Assembly (NCBI GenBank): GCA_030248215.1
Contig: JASANG010003512.1
Coordinates: forward strand, 1 to 64,000
Source: Enoplolaimus lenunculus
Lineage: Eukaryota > Nematoda > Enoplea > Enoplida > Thoracostomopsidae
DNA length: 64,000 nucleotides
Direction of reading: 5' to 3'
The notes under the pieces were generated by a model. The model was not told the DNA's origin and ran no database searches. It worked only from the letters and a program-made list of their open reading frames with translations. A program made the position numbers and the translations under genes. The first letter of the stretch is position 1; every line of letters begins with the position of its first letter. Positions 34,646 through 46,200 of the stretch are shown piece by piece.

Positions 34646-35741
34646 TAACAAAGCCTGAAATGCTGTGAGCTCATAAAACAGTTATAGAACCTAGCGTACT
34701 ACTGCTTATAATATTACGAGAATTAAATAAACAAAGCGAGCTAAGGGTTTAGATATACTGCGTTTAACCTGTCACAAACATAAAAAAAACAACACTGAAA
34801 AATGTCAAACTGAACTGGTACCTGATTAACACGATTTACAAGTTGAGTAAAATATTTGAAAAACCAAATGAAGCTAAAATGATATCGTCATGCATCAAGT
34901 GAAAGGTTAACTTTTTACATGCAAGATTAATACGCAAAATATAGAACAATAAAAGTTTCAGGACATTGAATTAATTAATTAATCAAAATTACTTAGCTAG
35001 CGTGTTTGGCAAACTTGACAAGATATTGTATACTTTGGTTTGTTTGACCAGAAAAAAATACCCACACAAAACTTTGTAATCAACCAAAATCCAACTTTTA
35101 ATCTTCGGTTACGATTAATTTGCCTGTTCATGGCTGACCAAACATGCTTATTTACAAACATAAACACCGGTAAATTACTAACAGAGTAACGGGGCTCATG
35201 TATCAAGGTATTAGCCAGGAGTTGCCTTTGCCATAGTATTAATAACAGATGTTACAAGTGAGCGAAAAAATATTTTTTGATACCTTAATTTTAAAAGGTT
35301 ATAAAACGTATCTGTGTCATATTTTCCAGCAATTTCAGTGGTGTATATTACCCGTGTTATGCCTCCTTGTATATGATCATCGTCATAGTCAGTGTTATAT
35401 ATGGTCTGGTGTTTATGTTTAATATAGTGAATAAAACTCAATTGGTTCGACACATTTTCAGTGCAAAAGTTTGGTAACATCACCAGCGTGCTTGCATATA
35501 TCTCTGAGACCTATTTTAGTTTCAATACCCCGACTCAGAAACAACCCCGAAACGATACAATTTCACGCAATTGCGAGATCAACTGTTTTAAAATTCAATT
35601 TACCTCTCTAATTAGTAGAGCAAATAAGGTGACAGGTTCAGGACCTTTCGAAGATCAATGAAAATGGTTTGAGTTTTGAAATTAAACAGTTTTTAAACGG
35701 ATTACGTAACGCTCACTCAGATGATTTTAGATTGAAAATTC
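34646..35741. other. Gene-free stretch; one 90-residue frame
   Basis: Minus-strand frame 35211-35483 includes DDDHIQGGITRVIYTTEIAG. It looks less biased than most spurious frames but has no recognisable domain and no clear splice context. I do not call it a gene. Confidence 0.3.
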
Positions 35742-35924
35742 GGTCTATGTTACTTTAAGGGGCGTCTAGGTTTCTGTTGGGTCTATAAAAGAGTACGTTT
35801 GATTCTAGATTGCATTTTTTGCTTACGCTTAGGCTTAGGAACACATTTTTGCAACGCTTAGGCTTAGGCTTAGCCTTTGGAATACGCTTAATCTATTGTT
35901 ACGCCCCTTAAAGTAACATTGGCC
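35742..35924 (+). repeat. TTAGGC-bearing MITE, family B
   Basis: GGTCTATGTTACTTTAAGG to AAAGTAACATTGGCC. Flanks GAAAATTC (35734-35741) and GCAAATTC (35925-35932) form an 8-bp duplication with one mismatch. Confidence 0.9.
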
Positions 35925-36119
35925 GCAAATTCTATCAAAGAAGCAAAATATTCTGAATCAGCATTGCATTGACACTATATAGTTTTAGCTGTTTAACTAA
36001 GAGAACTCAGTGGAAGCTTTCAGGAATAATTTACATAGTCTAACTTCCAGTAGAATAGTGAAAATGAGCGTGCACATTTAGTATTCCCGTTTAAACCAGC
36101 GATGCAATAATGTAATCGT

Positions 36120-36230
36120 TTGTACCCGTTACCATAAGCTTAATTCTAAGCCCAAAAACTTAAGCCTAAGCTCAAGCCTTAACTTAAGCCTAAGCCCAAG
36201 CCTTAATTTCAGCCTAAAGCTAACCGTAGG
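36120..36230 (-). repeat. TTAGGC-like array, partial element
   Basis: AAGCCTAAGC and AAGCCTTAACTTAAGCC units without clear GGCC ends. An older relative of families A and B. Confidence 0.5.
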
Positions 36231-36303
36231 AATATGTTTTATGTCAATCATTTTTAATATTTCGAAAACTGTGATGAAAATGTAACAAGTCGTTTCACCT
36301 TGT

Positions 36304-36505
36304 AGCCCATGTAAACATCAGAAGCGGAACGTTTTTCTGTGGGCCTGCAATAGAGTACGCTTAAGCTTTAAATTAATTTTTTTGCTTGACTTAGGCTTAG
36401 GCTTAGGCTTAGAAATATGCTCATTCTTACACTTCGGCTTAGGTTTACTCTTATGCTTTGGAATATGCTTATAATACTGTTCCGCCCCTGTTCTTTACAT
36501 TGGCC
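36304..36505 (+). repeat. TTAGGC-bearing MITE, family A
   Basis: GCCCATGTAAACATCAGAAG, the GGAACGTTTTTCTGTGGGCC border, TTAGGC arrays, then GCCCCTGTTCTTTACATTGG at the right end. Confidence 0.85.
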
Positions 36506-36919
36506 CACTCTTTCTCCAGTGGATGTGCCTTTGAACACGTAACAAAATATTAAATGCAGTTTCAGTAGATTTTATTTTGCAATTCGCCGTTTTAAGACAA
36601 AATAAAAAACGCATTGCATTGCTAAACACGATAAATACATGAATGATTGATGGAAGGTATAAACAAAATCAGAAAAATTGCGTTCAACGTTAACATAAAT
36701 ATCTGTTGAATGAGATGTTATGCAAAGGCACACAGAGTTGATCAAAGTCCAGCTTTGATTCAATAACAAATAAAACAGCAACAAAACACACAGTCAGTGT
36801 TAACAACAAGTGTAAAAAAACGGACTAAAATATGCAAAGTGAGCTACGAGCACTGCTAGAAATAGCCGACCGCCGATTGAAAATTGTTATTTTTTAGCCT
36901 AATGTATAACTGCTAAATT

Positions 36920-37107
36920 GGTCAACGTCGCAGAATGGAACCGTAACCGTAGTATGAGCATTTATTCTTAAGCCTAAACTTAAGTGAAAATCTAGACGTA
37001 ACAATGTGCTTATATCTAAGCCTAAGCTTAAGCCTAAACAAGAGATTAAAGCTTCCTACTGCATTGCAATCCTGTAGATAAACGTTCAGCACCAAATGTT
37101 TACATGC
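36920..37107 (-). repeat. TTAGGC-bearing MITE, family A, diverged
   Basis: GGTCAACGTCGCAGAATGG, GCCTAA-type units in two blocks, and an eroded right end (AAACGTTCAGCACC). Confidence 0.6.
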
Positions 37108-37882
37108 GTTGCTAACTTAGTCATTTTGAAGCTAAGTTGTAAAATGAACACAGAGTTAAACTCTTTCGTTAGACAAAGCTTGCCTTAAAGCTAATCAAAG
37201 TCTAATTGAACAAAAGGCAAAGTACCCCCCTAAAAGGTACAAAATGGGACTATCAAACCGGATTCAGCTAGGCTCTTAGCAATTTGCATATTTACATGAT
37301 GGTATACAATAGTACAGAATATGGCAGATAACAATATTACATGCTTCGGTTGCGCACACAATCGCTTGGTCCATCGGTTATGACAAAATAAAAAAAGCAT
37401 TTAAAATTATTTGTCTTAAAATATGTATAAATGTTAAAGGTAACGTTAAATTTTACTACAAAAATTCGTCTTTATTTGTAAAACTCATAAAATTAATTCA
37501 AATCTGATTTGCTAAAATTAATATTACTCGTTATTTGGTTTGACATATCAATAATAAATCTTTGAAAAGGTTAAAAAAGCCCTACATTCTTGCTTCGTTT
37601 CTAAAAATTGCTAGGTTTAGTTCAAAATTTCACACAATACATCATAAAGCCTAAAACGGTTATTTTAATGCTTAAATCATGCGTTCTGAGCTAAATTCTG
37701 CTAAAACTATTGAAAGTGAGCTAAAATTACTTAGCTAATATTAAAACGCACAATAGCACAGATCATTAACTTCTCTTTTCTATGACATCATTTTTGAATA
37801 TGATAGGACGTGGTTGAACAAATGTAGATACGAGGATGTTGTTGATATTCCACGGAACAATCGGTCTACAGCAGATTCAGGT
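37108..37882. other. Collagen 3' flank
   Basis: AT-rich with no recognisable gene. A minus-strand AATAAA lies at 37471-37476, about 410 bp past the collagen stop; whether it serves the collagen is unknown. Confidence 0.35.
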
Positions 37883-40642
37883 TTAATAACCTGGCGCCAG
37901 ACGCGCAGCTGGACAGTGGTCGCAAGAGCCGACCAAACCATCTGGACCAGGTGGACCAACTTCACCATCGCGGCCTGGTTGACCATCTCGACCAGGAGTA
38001 CCAGCGGCGCCAGCTTCACCCTAAAATAAGTAGTATTTGAGGTTTATCTTAACCATAAAAAAACTATAAGACGGCGGAAGTTTTTTACGCGAACGAAACT
38101 TGATTACAGCTGGAGTGTTTTCAAACGATCCTCAATGTTATACTTGTTAACTGAGTAATAGTCATATAATGGTTTATAATATCCTACCGATTGCATTTAG
38201 TTTAATTTTATCTAATTACGATAGAAATTACTATTTAATTGGTACGTTTCTCATACTGAAGCGTAAAATTTGAAATACAACAAACTTCCATTGAAAAATA
38301 ATTAATTTACGTTTCTAAAATGTGCATCAGTGATACAGATGTTTGCCCACGTTAATATAGCTACACGACAATTGAGAGACAGAGGAACTGGGAGACATAG
38401 ATGCTAGGAAGCTTAAGCTTAGGATTAGGCGTCTGTCTAAGGTTTAGGATAGTTGCCAGGCCCATAGTTCTTTGAGACGACCAAAATTTCAATTTTATAG
38501 TCCAAACTTCAGCCAGTTCTTCCGAATTTACTTACTTTGAGACCATCAGTTCCGGCGTTTCCGTTTCGGCCAGGTGCACCAGGAGCGCCTCGTGGACCTG
38601 GAGCGCCAGGAGTACCAGGAGTGCCAGCATTGCCAGGTGGTCCGTCTTGAACGACACCATTCTCACCACGGGGACCTTTGTTGCCATCTCGGCCGTTGGT
38701 TCCAGGAGGTCCTTTGGGTCCTTGTGGACCAGGTTGACCAGGTGCGCCTTCTCGGCCGTTCGGTCCTGGTCCTCCTCGTTCACCGGGTCGGCCTGGTGGG
38801 CCAGGCTGTCCTTGTGGTCCAGGCAGGCCACGACAGTCGCACTGTGGTGGATATGGATCAACTCGGTCACCTGGGTTGCCGTCTGCGCCAGGCGAACCTC
38901 GGTTGCCGTCGGTACCGGGCGAACCGTCGCGGCCGTCGTTGCCAGGAGGACCAGCGGGACCTGGTGGGCCTTGTTGACAGCAGCCTGTAAGACAATAATT
39001 AACAGTTTTAAAACAAGGAAGTAGATTGAAAAGAACATATCTTGGTTTAAAGTAAATAAACACTTTATGGAAGAATGAACAAAATATCCAACGAATTGTG
39101 ATATATGATTAGAATTATCGCTTATCAGCTTTAGCTTAGCACTCAAGTGTAGCACAGAGCTTAAAACTGCACACATATTTGATTAGCGTTGACCAAAACG
39201 TTATCGAAATGCTCTCGTTCATTGGTGGTGTCAGTTAACTGATCCCATAAATCCAGAGAGACAAGATGGGGTACAAGTATATGCTACAACTGATTTTACG
39301 TAATGTTGCGTTCAACAGAAACCGAAGGCTTTTCTATATACGGGCCCGTAGCCACTGGAGGCAGAAGGGCTCAGCCCCCTCACCCCCAAAAATTCGCCCC
39401 CCCCCCCACTTATAATTTTCAACCTTGCTTGTATTAAGTTAACGAAACCATTTGTATGCTTTTCCTGAAAACATTTTAGCCCCCGTTTCCAAAAGCTGGG
39501 CTGGCTTCGGGTCTGTTTATATAGCATATTAAAATATAGCTACCAGATTCGTTTTTGAACTGCATGACAAATGGGTTAAATTAAAATTTTTCTTCGGAAG
39601 CCATTAATTTAGGCTGATCAGATTGAAAAAAATAGAATTCTTACAGAAATCTTGGTGAATGACTTGACGTTTAGCACGGAACAAGTCGCCAATTTGTTTG
39701 CCACTTCCACCGCCAAAGATCGGGCTCAGGTTGTATTTGTCTTCCATCATTTTCAATTGTCGATCCTAAAAATAAAACAAGCAACATAAAAGTTTAGCCA
39801 ATTTAAATGTCCAAAATGATGCGACTTGAACGCTAAATTTTCAAATTTATACAGCACATAGAGCGATTTTAGGCGTAAAATAAATTTCAAGTATCGCTAA
39901 TTAACATATCACAAGACATTTCAGCGAGGGCGTAACCAAATAATACCGTTGCTAGGCTGTTGTTTTAGGGGTAAATTTGTAAAATTTTCATATCGATTCT
40001 TGCAATTGTTTAAATACTAAAACGAATATGATGTTCCACAATCACTGCGTTAACATTTCCTATTTATATTCTGATAAACAATTGGGGATTAGAATCAGCC
40101 TTCCTAAGGTTTACTGTATTAATTCACAGCTTAATCTAAAATCTTAGGCCGTATTTTCAAATGACAGTAGCAAGTAACACCAGTTGATTATTGGTCTTGT
40201 AAGTTCAAACCGGTGAGCAATGTATGGTTTGAAATTTGGCACATTTTGTACCTGATTTAGCCTACTTATGCGTACACCGACACAATAACATTTCTTTTGC
40301 TTCACAAACAATACTAACTGGTAATACGTGCTACGCGTCATAAGTCAAAATATAAGGTCAAAGTGATATTTAAACTTTACCGCCACGTTTTAGGTTTAAA
40401 CTCCATTCAGCTATAATGTACTACGATCGACTGCAGTTTGTAACACTTACCTTGCACTGCGTGATTCGCATTTCAGCACGCGTTTGCAATTCACGAACAA
40501 ACGTCAACACCAACGGAAAGCTGAGCAAACAGCTAACGATGGCAACCGTTGCGAATACAACAGCCGAGAATGCAAGCAAACGGCCGGATGGCCCTGGCTT
40601 CACCAGGCGGTCCTTGTCGGACATATTATCGTATTCAACCAT
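37883..40642 (-). CDS. Nematode cuticle collagen (four exons)
   Basis: Structural protein of the nematode cuticle. Exons 40642-40451, 39765-39645, 38984-38536 and 38020-37883 join with GT-AG borders (donors GTAAGTGTT, GTAAGAATT, GTAAGTAAA; acceptors TTTTTAG, TCTTACAG, ATTTTAG) into 299 residues, a typical length. Residues 1-64 carry the cuticle-collagen N domain with a hydrophobic segment (about 22-48, signal anchor). RAKR at 94-97 fits the subtilisin-like processing site. Then come CCC (105-107), Gly-X-Y triplets, an interruption with Cys-Asp-Cys (153-155), a second triplet block with a short interruption (ENGVVQD), and a tail [14 protein letters not shown] with Cys 287 and 290 for interchain disulphides. 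The start at 40642 (MVEYDN) is preferred; Met7 (MSDKDR) is an alternative. It belongs to the large col family; the member is not resolved. Nothing looks broken. Confidence 0.95.
38400..38465 (+). repeat. TTAGG-like fragment in collagen intron 3
   Basis: GCTTAAGCTTAGGATTAGGC and AAGGTTTAGGATAG are decayed hexamer-type units, about 70 bp past the donor of exon 3. Confidence 0.4.
39341..39515. repeat. hAT-like MITE, family C, in collagen intron 2
   Basis: Ends CGGGCCCGTAGCCACTGG and GGCTTCGGGTCTG. Flanks TCTATATA (39333-39340) and TTTATATA (39516-39523) are an 8-bp duplication with one mismatch. A domain-free minus frame (39312-39527) covers it. Confidence 0.88.
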
Positions 40643-40808
40643 GGTTTTGCTTATCACAATCCACAAAATTTCACAACCTCACACAAACTCGTGTCAATAT
40701 TATTGGGAAAAAATTCAACTGTGTCTCTCGTCTCTTGTGTGTGCGTGCAAACACTAAACTTTTCAAAATGGACCAGGCTGATAAAAATTGTTCAACTAAC
40801 GCATACAG

Positions 40809-40816
40809 TTTATATA
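40809..40816 (-). promoter_or_regulatory. Possible TATA box of the collagen gene
   Basis: Reads TATATAAA on the minus strand, about 170 bp upstream of the proposed start codon. Only position and motif support it. Confidence 0.3.
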
Positions 40817-40875
40817 GTCGCCTAAAACTGTTTATAACTAATAAGTTTGTGTATCAAATTTTTGCCTGTATATAA

Positions 40876-41914
40876 TTATCGAGGATGGAGTTGCTCAAAA
40901 CTTAAACGATATTAATTTGAAAAACAATTGTCTTGATACGCTTGAGGGAAGAATTGGAAAAAAATTTCATTTTTCTTTTAGTAAAATACGCACTTAACTT
41001 GATAATAAGGTTTAATTAGTTGAACTGGACACTGTCGGCACCGTAAATACAGAATTGGATACTGCTCAAAGGTAGTAAGGGAACAAGCTAAATGACTTAG
41101 CTACCCACGTCAGAAGGTCTTCTTTCTGAGCAGATGCTGAAAATATTTTAGGCTAGGTGCAGCATCGTACTTGAATGGTATTATTCGCAAACGCGATTTT
41201 TAGCAAATTTGCACTTCCTGGACGCAGTTTTCTTGTCTGCCTAGATACACAGAAACACATCTTTAGTTGTGTTTACACGTTCACTTTAAAATCCTTCAAA
41301 ATGTCATTTAAAACCGCTAGCGGATCTTTTTTGATAGCTTCATTTTACGTAAATATTGTTTCGTTTGCCTTGAACTTGAACTAAAAAATAGTTTTTCACC
41401 TGCAGATCAACGTACCACCCCCCTGAAAATTTTAAAGTCAATACTTCCGTTCAATCTTAATACATTCACGTTTTAATTTTAAACTTGAAACGTTATAGTC
41501 TATTGTTTTTTGCACAATTTTCACAAAAAATGACACCAGCAACAGTTTTACTAACCCTGAAACTAAAAACTTAAAATATTTCAGTGCACTAATTGCACAC
41601 TACGTTAAGCAAACTTGGTATGTGCAATTTTGACTGCATTCAAAATTGCAAAAAATATTTTGATACTAAAATTATTTTTCACTATACGGCTAAACTTCAC
41701 GCTTCATTGCGTTTCTAGGTTACCAATTACTGCACGTGTGTATTACCGTAGTAAAGTTTATACGAAATATGCACACAAACTGTGGTTGGTTCTTAAACTA
41801 GCAAAAATTCAAACTTTTCCTGGTTTAGGCAAAATTGTGTTTAGGATATTTATCGGGTGTAATACTTGAAGAGGATGAAGTTATGCACGCAGCATACCAA
41901 CATTCCCTTGCCTA
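40876..41914. other. No gene recognised
   Basis: AT-rich intergenic DNA upstream of the collagen. Frames at 41175 and 41615 are short, hydrophobic and without recognisable domains. Confidence 0.4.
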
Positions 41915-42163
41915 CACTGTAAATTGCAATGGGTTGATAAATCAATTCGGTTATAGCGAGTTAGTTCTGAATTAATATCAGTAAACATTAACTCACTCTG
42001 AGTTCGGTTAATTCACACTCTAAGTTGAGTTGACTCCTCTGGGTGAGTTGATTAAACTCAGAATGAATTGAATAAACTCAAAATTCTGATTCTGATAGTC
42101 ATAACTCAGACTGAGTGATTGAACTCATTCTGAGTTAAAATCGACTCACTGAAATTTACAGTG
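41915..42163. repeat. TA-flanked GAGTTGA MITE
   Basis: Ends CACTGTAAATT and AATTTACAGTG, flanked by TA on both sides (41913-41914, 42164-42165). The interior is filled with ACTCAGAMTGAGTT-type repeats in both orientations. It resembles the GAGTCAA family in plan, with different core words. Confidence 0.85.
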
Positions 42164-42548
42164 TACGGGCCTGCTGCCTAGCACTATTTTGACGCTAAAC
42201 CGTATTATAGGCTGGGGCACTTGAAGCAAATTAATATTTGCCGGACAGTAAAAGGCAATCATTGGTACGCTGAACGGGACGCGTATTCGTAATCGTCTCA
42301 TCCGGCGCGGGTCCTGGAAGGGGTTGAACGCTACATTGTTTACGCAACTTTGTGAAATGGTATATATTACGGTGATCCTGTTGTTTTTCAGTGACAAGCT
42401 TAAGTAAGTAAGTAGGTTAAGGTCTCGTATTAGTCAGTATGATGAAATACGCCAGTGACAACCTCTACGGCGCATACTAACAGGTAATTACGAACAGGCT
42501 AGTATTGCGCTTTCGAATGAATAACTAAAAGCTTAAATTTGGGCACAT

Positions 42549-42696
42549 GCTCGTAGCCAGCCTAAACATTTTTCATGAGAGATATACAAAACATTTCGAT
42601 GACTAACTACAAGCAAGGTTGAAACTTTTCTAAAAAGGCTAAAATTGTTCCCGGAGAAGCTGAGCCTACCCTGGTTCCACTTTGGCTACGGACCCG
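42549..42696. repeat. hAT-like MITE, family C
   Basis: TCGTAGCCAGCC at the left, GGCTACGGACCCG at the right, and internal ACTACAAGCAAGGTTGAAA. It lies between the two host genes, downstream of the GPCR. Confidence 0.75.
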
Positions 42697-43191
42697 TTGG
42701 GGCATAAACATAACATTTCTTTTTTGCAGACTCATATTTAAATCTTTGCGTGCGTAAAAATTCAAAAACTTTGGGTTACTATTTGACACTGGCCAAATTC
42801 GTTTTTCAAGTAATCATTATAATGCCGGTTGTAATTTTATTTTTGAATAAAAAAAGAATAGAATAAAAAAATTAATAAACACACCATTTGATGCAACAAT
42901 ACTTTTTAGTATATCATTAAAAAACATAGTCGACTTCTCAGAAGCATCCTTCAAATTTGAAAACTAAAAACACAAATCCCGTCAAACGAGTGCCTACGTT
43001 TCCTCGCCTCTCCAAGCCTAGCGTTAGTCGTTTTTGACTAAAAATAGATCTTCACAATGCATCATCAGGACCGCGAGCAAGGGGACGGAGCGAAGAACTT
43101 GTATCTCTTACCGAAATTTCAGAAAATACCGGAACAAAACGGTTTTAGCAGTCCCTAGAAAACCTTCTGAACCCAAGAGGTTTAAAAAAAT

Positions 43192-43197
43192 TTTATT
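43192..43197 (-). promoter_or_regulatory. Likely polyadenylation signal of the GPCR gene
   Basis: AATAAA on the minus strand, about 60 nt past the GPCR stop codon, a usual spacing. Confidence 0.5.
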
Positions 43198-43255
43198 AAC
43201 ACGAGGTGATTGACTTGCGAACTGAAATTTTGATTACGCAGTTGAACTGCATATT

Positions 43256-46200
43256 TTAAATGTTTATCTGATACGTAGACGGATTTTCAATCGTCTTATC
43301 GAGTCCGCCATGAGCTCGCGGAACACTCAGTGTTTGTTTATCGTATTCGCACGGCAGTTGCTTATACATCTCAGGTTCCCCGTTGGCGAGCAACTTTTGA
43401 CTTGTCGAACAAGGATACCCTGAAATTTCAGGATGCCTATCCGGTACTGGACTTGTGGTTGAAAGTTTCGGTACTGGTCCACGATCTTTGCCGGCCAAAC
43501 TGTTGATTTTACCGCTTGCATCATATCGATAGACAGCTGTATTTGATGCAATTGAGGTTAACTTCCGAGGGCGACCTCGGTTAACATCCGGTGAAAACGA
43601 ACCCATTTCATAGTTGCTCATACTCTGTGAGTAGCGTTTAGCAGCACTCGAAGTCGCATTAGACGCACTGGACGAATAAGTGACCATGCAACATGGGCAA
43701 ATTTTACTGCAAGCCCCCCGTAGCGCCGCAGGACACAGCCACCGCCCTAGAGAAGCGAGTTCTGACCGGATCCGAAAACTAAAACATCCGTATAAGTAAG
43801 GATTTACTACAGTATTTGAAATTGCAAAAATTAGCAATACTTTGCGCACTATTGCACCGGATGCTGAACAGAGAGCAACGCATGAATGTGTTACGTACCG
43901 ACTTACAAGATCCAAGGTGACAATGATGAAATACGGTGTCCAACAAATCATAAACGCACTAACGACGACTAGAGATAGTTTAAGGGTACGATTGCGAGCA
44001 CGTCGCATTTTGACGGCCGACTGATTACTTCGTAGTTCCATGGTTGAGCTAGCTACAACTCGAGACGGGGCCGCTGGATAGGAACCTTGGTTGTTGTGCG
44101 TTGTTGTCGCCCCAGTTGTTGACAGGTTACTGCCACTGCCTGATTTTCGGCGTAGTAAGGGTCGGGTGTTGGCTAAAAATGGCCAAGGTACGTGAATAAA
44201 TATTCATAACAAAGACATATATTTTTGGTCCACTTTGCAGCGAGTCTTGTTTCCTCCACAGACAGTAATAGCATAGTTTGATTGGGTGCCGCAGGAATCA
44301 TTATGGTTAGACTCAAAGGTAGGCTTGGGCTAATTGGTGCAAATTTCTTATGTACTGTAGTGACCCGAATATAAGGGACTAATAAGAAAGGGGGTTCCCA
44401 TTTTTTGTCCCAATCAATAGGTGTCCGTATCCCTAATAAGAGTCCGTTAGCGGATAGAGTCCTTAAACCCTAATTGGCATCCATAAATGTCAATCATCCG
44501 TACTTATGGTGCATCAATGACTGCAGGACCAAATAAAGTTGAGTTCAAAACTATAAAGCGTGCTTAAGCTTTGAAAGTAATTCCTAAGTATATATAACCC
44601 AGCATTATCGCTCAAGCTTTTGATACAAGACAAATAAATGTTTTTAACGGATAGTTGCATTTGCAATACCGGATATATATCAGTAACGAAGGGCGGCGGA
44701 GGGCGCGATAAAAATAAATAACAATCCGTAACCGAATAACAGTTTGGGTACCCTTCGGGTGAGGCCAAATAAATATCAGTCCCCCCTCTTATTCGGGTGA
44801 CTACAGTATATGCGTACATGCCTGTAGCCAACTCACATTGATATAGGGACTCAAATTTTTTAGCAGAACTATACAAGGGTTTTCAATGATTTGCGAGCAA
44901 GGTTGAAAATTTTCTAGCGAGGGCAAAGTTTTTCCATGGGCGCTGAACTCCCAACTGGCCCCACTTGGCTGCGGGCCTGAGAAGGAGACGTGGTTTACTA
45001 GGGTTCGGTCGTCGGACCCGTAGTCAGCTGCGTGAAGAAAACTCCAGCCCTCTACGAAAGTACTTTCCTCTACAAATAATCATTTTGTGCCCGCACTACT
45101 ATTATACGAATGTTGCGCATTGATTCCCTCGAAATTTGTTTGATCTCCCTTTAACTTTCGACCCAAAAGTCCGACGACACTCGTATTACTGCCTCCTAAG
45201 CTACAGAAACTTTCGCTTACTTGTTGTCATTCCTCGAAAGCGTTGAAACCAAACCGTTGGCTTTGATATCAACATTGAACTGCGTATCTTGCGACCATTA
45301 GTCTTGCCATCACTATTCACTATTAAGCATATTGATGGAACCGTTCGTTTGAGAGACCCTGTTGGACTGGTGGCAGTTTGAGGAGACACTGCAAACGAGT
45401 TGACACTCGCTGAAGTAATTGGCGCTGCGGGTGGGTTTTGATGACGTTGTTTTGAATTTTGTTGAATAATTTTGTATAAAATAATCGAATAGCAAATAAC
45501 AATCGCTGAAAATGGAATGATGTAGCAACCGAACGCGTTCGACAAGGTGCTGCCGACAATGAGAAGAGGCGGCGTGGAACGTGGCGTCAAACAGTCGCCG
45601 TACCATCGGTAGGGTTCGTGTGGAAAATGAACTTTTTTGAATGCGAATATCTGAAATGTTTATAATTGACACGTGTCAAACGTGAAATTTTAATGCTACA
45701 AGTTTATAGTGCTGGTTACGTTTTGAACATTTCACACTGATTGTTAAACTCTCAAATTAATGTTAAATACTAGTACACGTAGTGGTATATCATGTGTAAT
45801 TGTCCAAGAGACGGGAATTGGTGTATATTTCACAGAGGTAGGTTATTACGCAAGTTGGCCAATGCAAAGAACAGGGGCGGAGAAGTATTATGAGCATATT
45901 CCTAAGCCTAAGCCTTAGCCAACTAGCAGATCCAGAGGAGGGCGGGCGGCGTACGCCCCATCAGAAAATTTTTGTGCTAAAATGGTAAGGCCCCTATTTT
46001 TTGGACCGCCTAAGCCTAAGCGTAGAATAAGCATATTCCTAAACCTAAGCCTAAGCCAAGCAAAAAAATCAGTGTAAACCTTAAGCTTTAACCCTATTGC
46101 AATACACAGAAAAACGTTCCGCCCCTAATCTTTACATGGGCCCGCAAGTTTAAGCCAATTAAACCTGCATCGAAATCGAATTGAATAGCAAAACCGAGAT

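Noticed and set aside
37780-38019. A 79-residue minus frame over the last collagen exon
   Set aside because: It is the wrong frame; the correct frame gives Gly-X-Y triplets and the SCDHCP tail.
38532-39176. A 214-residue minus frame and two plus frames over the collagen exon
   Set aside because: They are out-of-frame shadows of the Gly-X-Y coding exon.
43860-43940. Possible extra intron in the GPCR between TM6 and TM7
   Set aside because: A GTAAGT and a TTCAG occur, but removing them breaks the frame; reading through gives a slightly long but plausible third extracellular loop.
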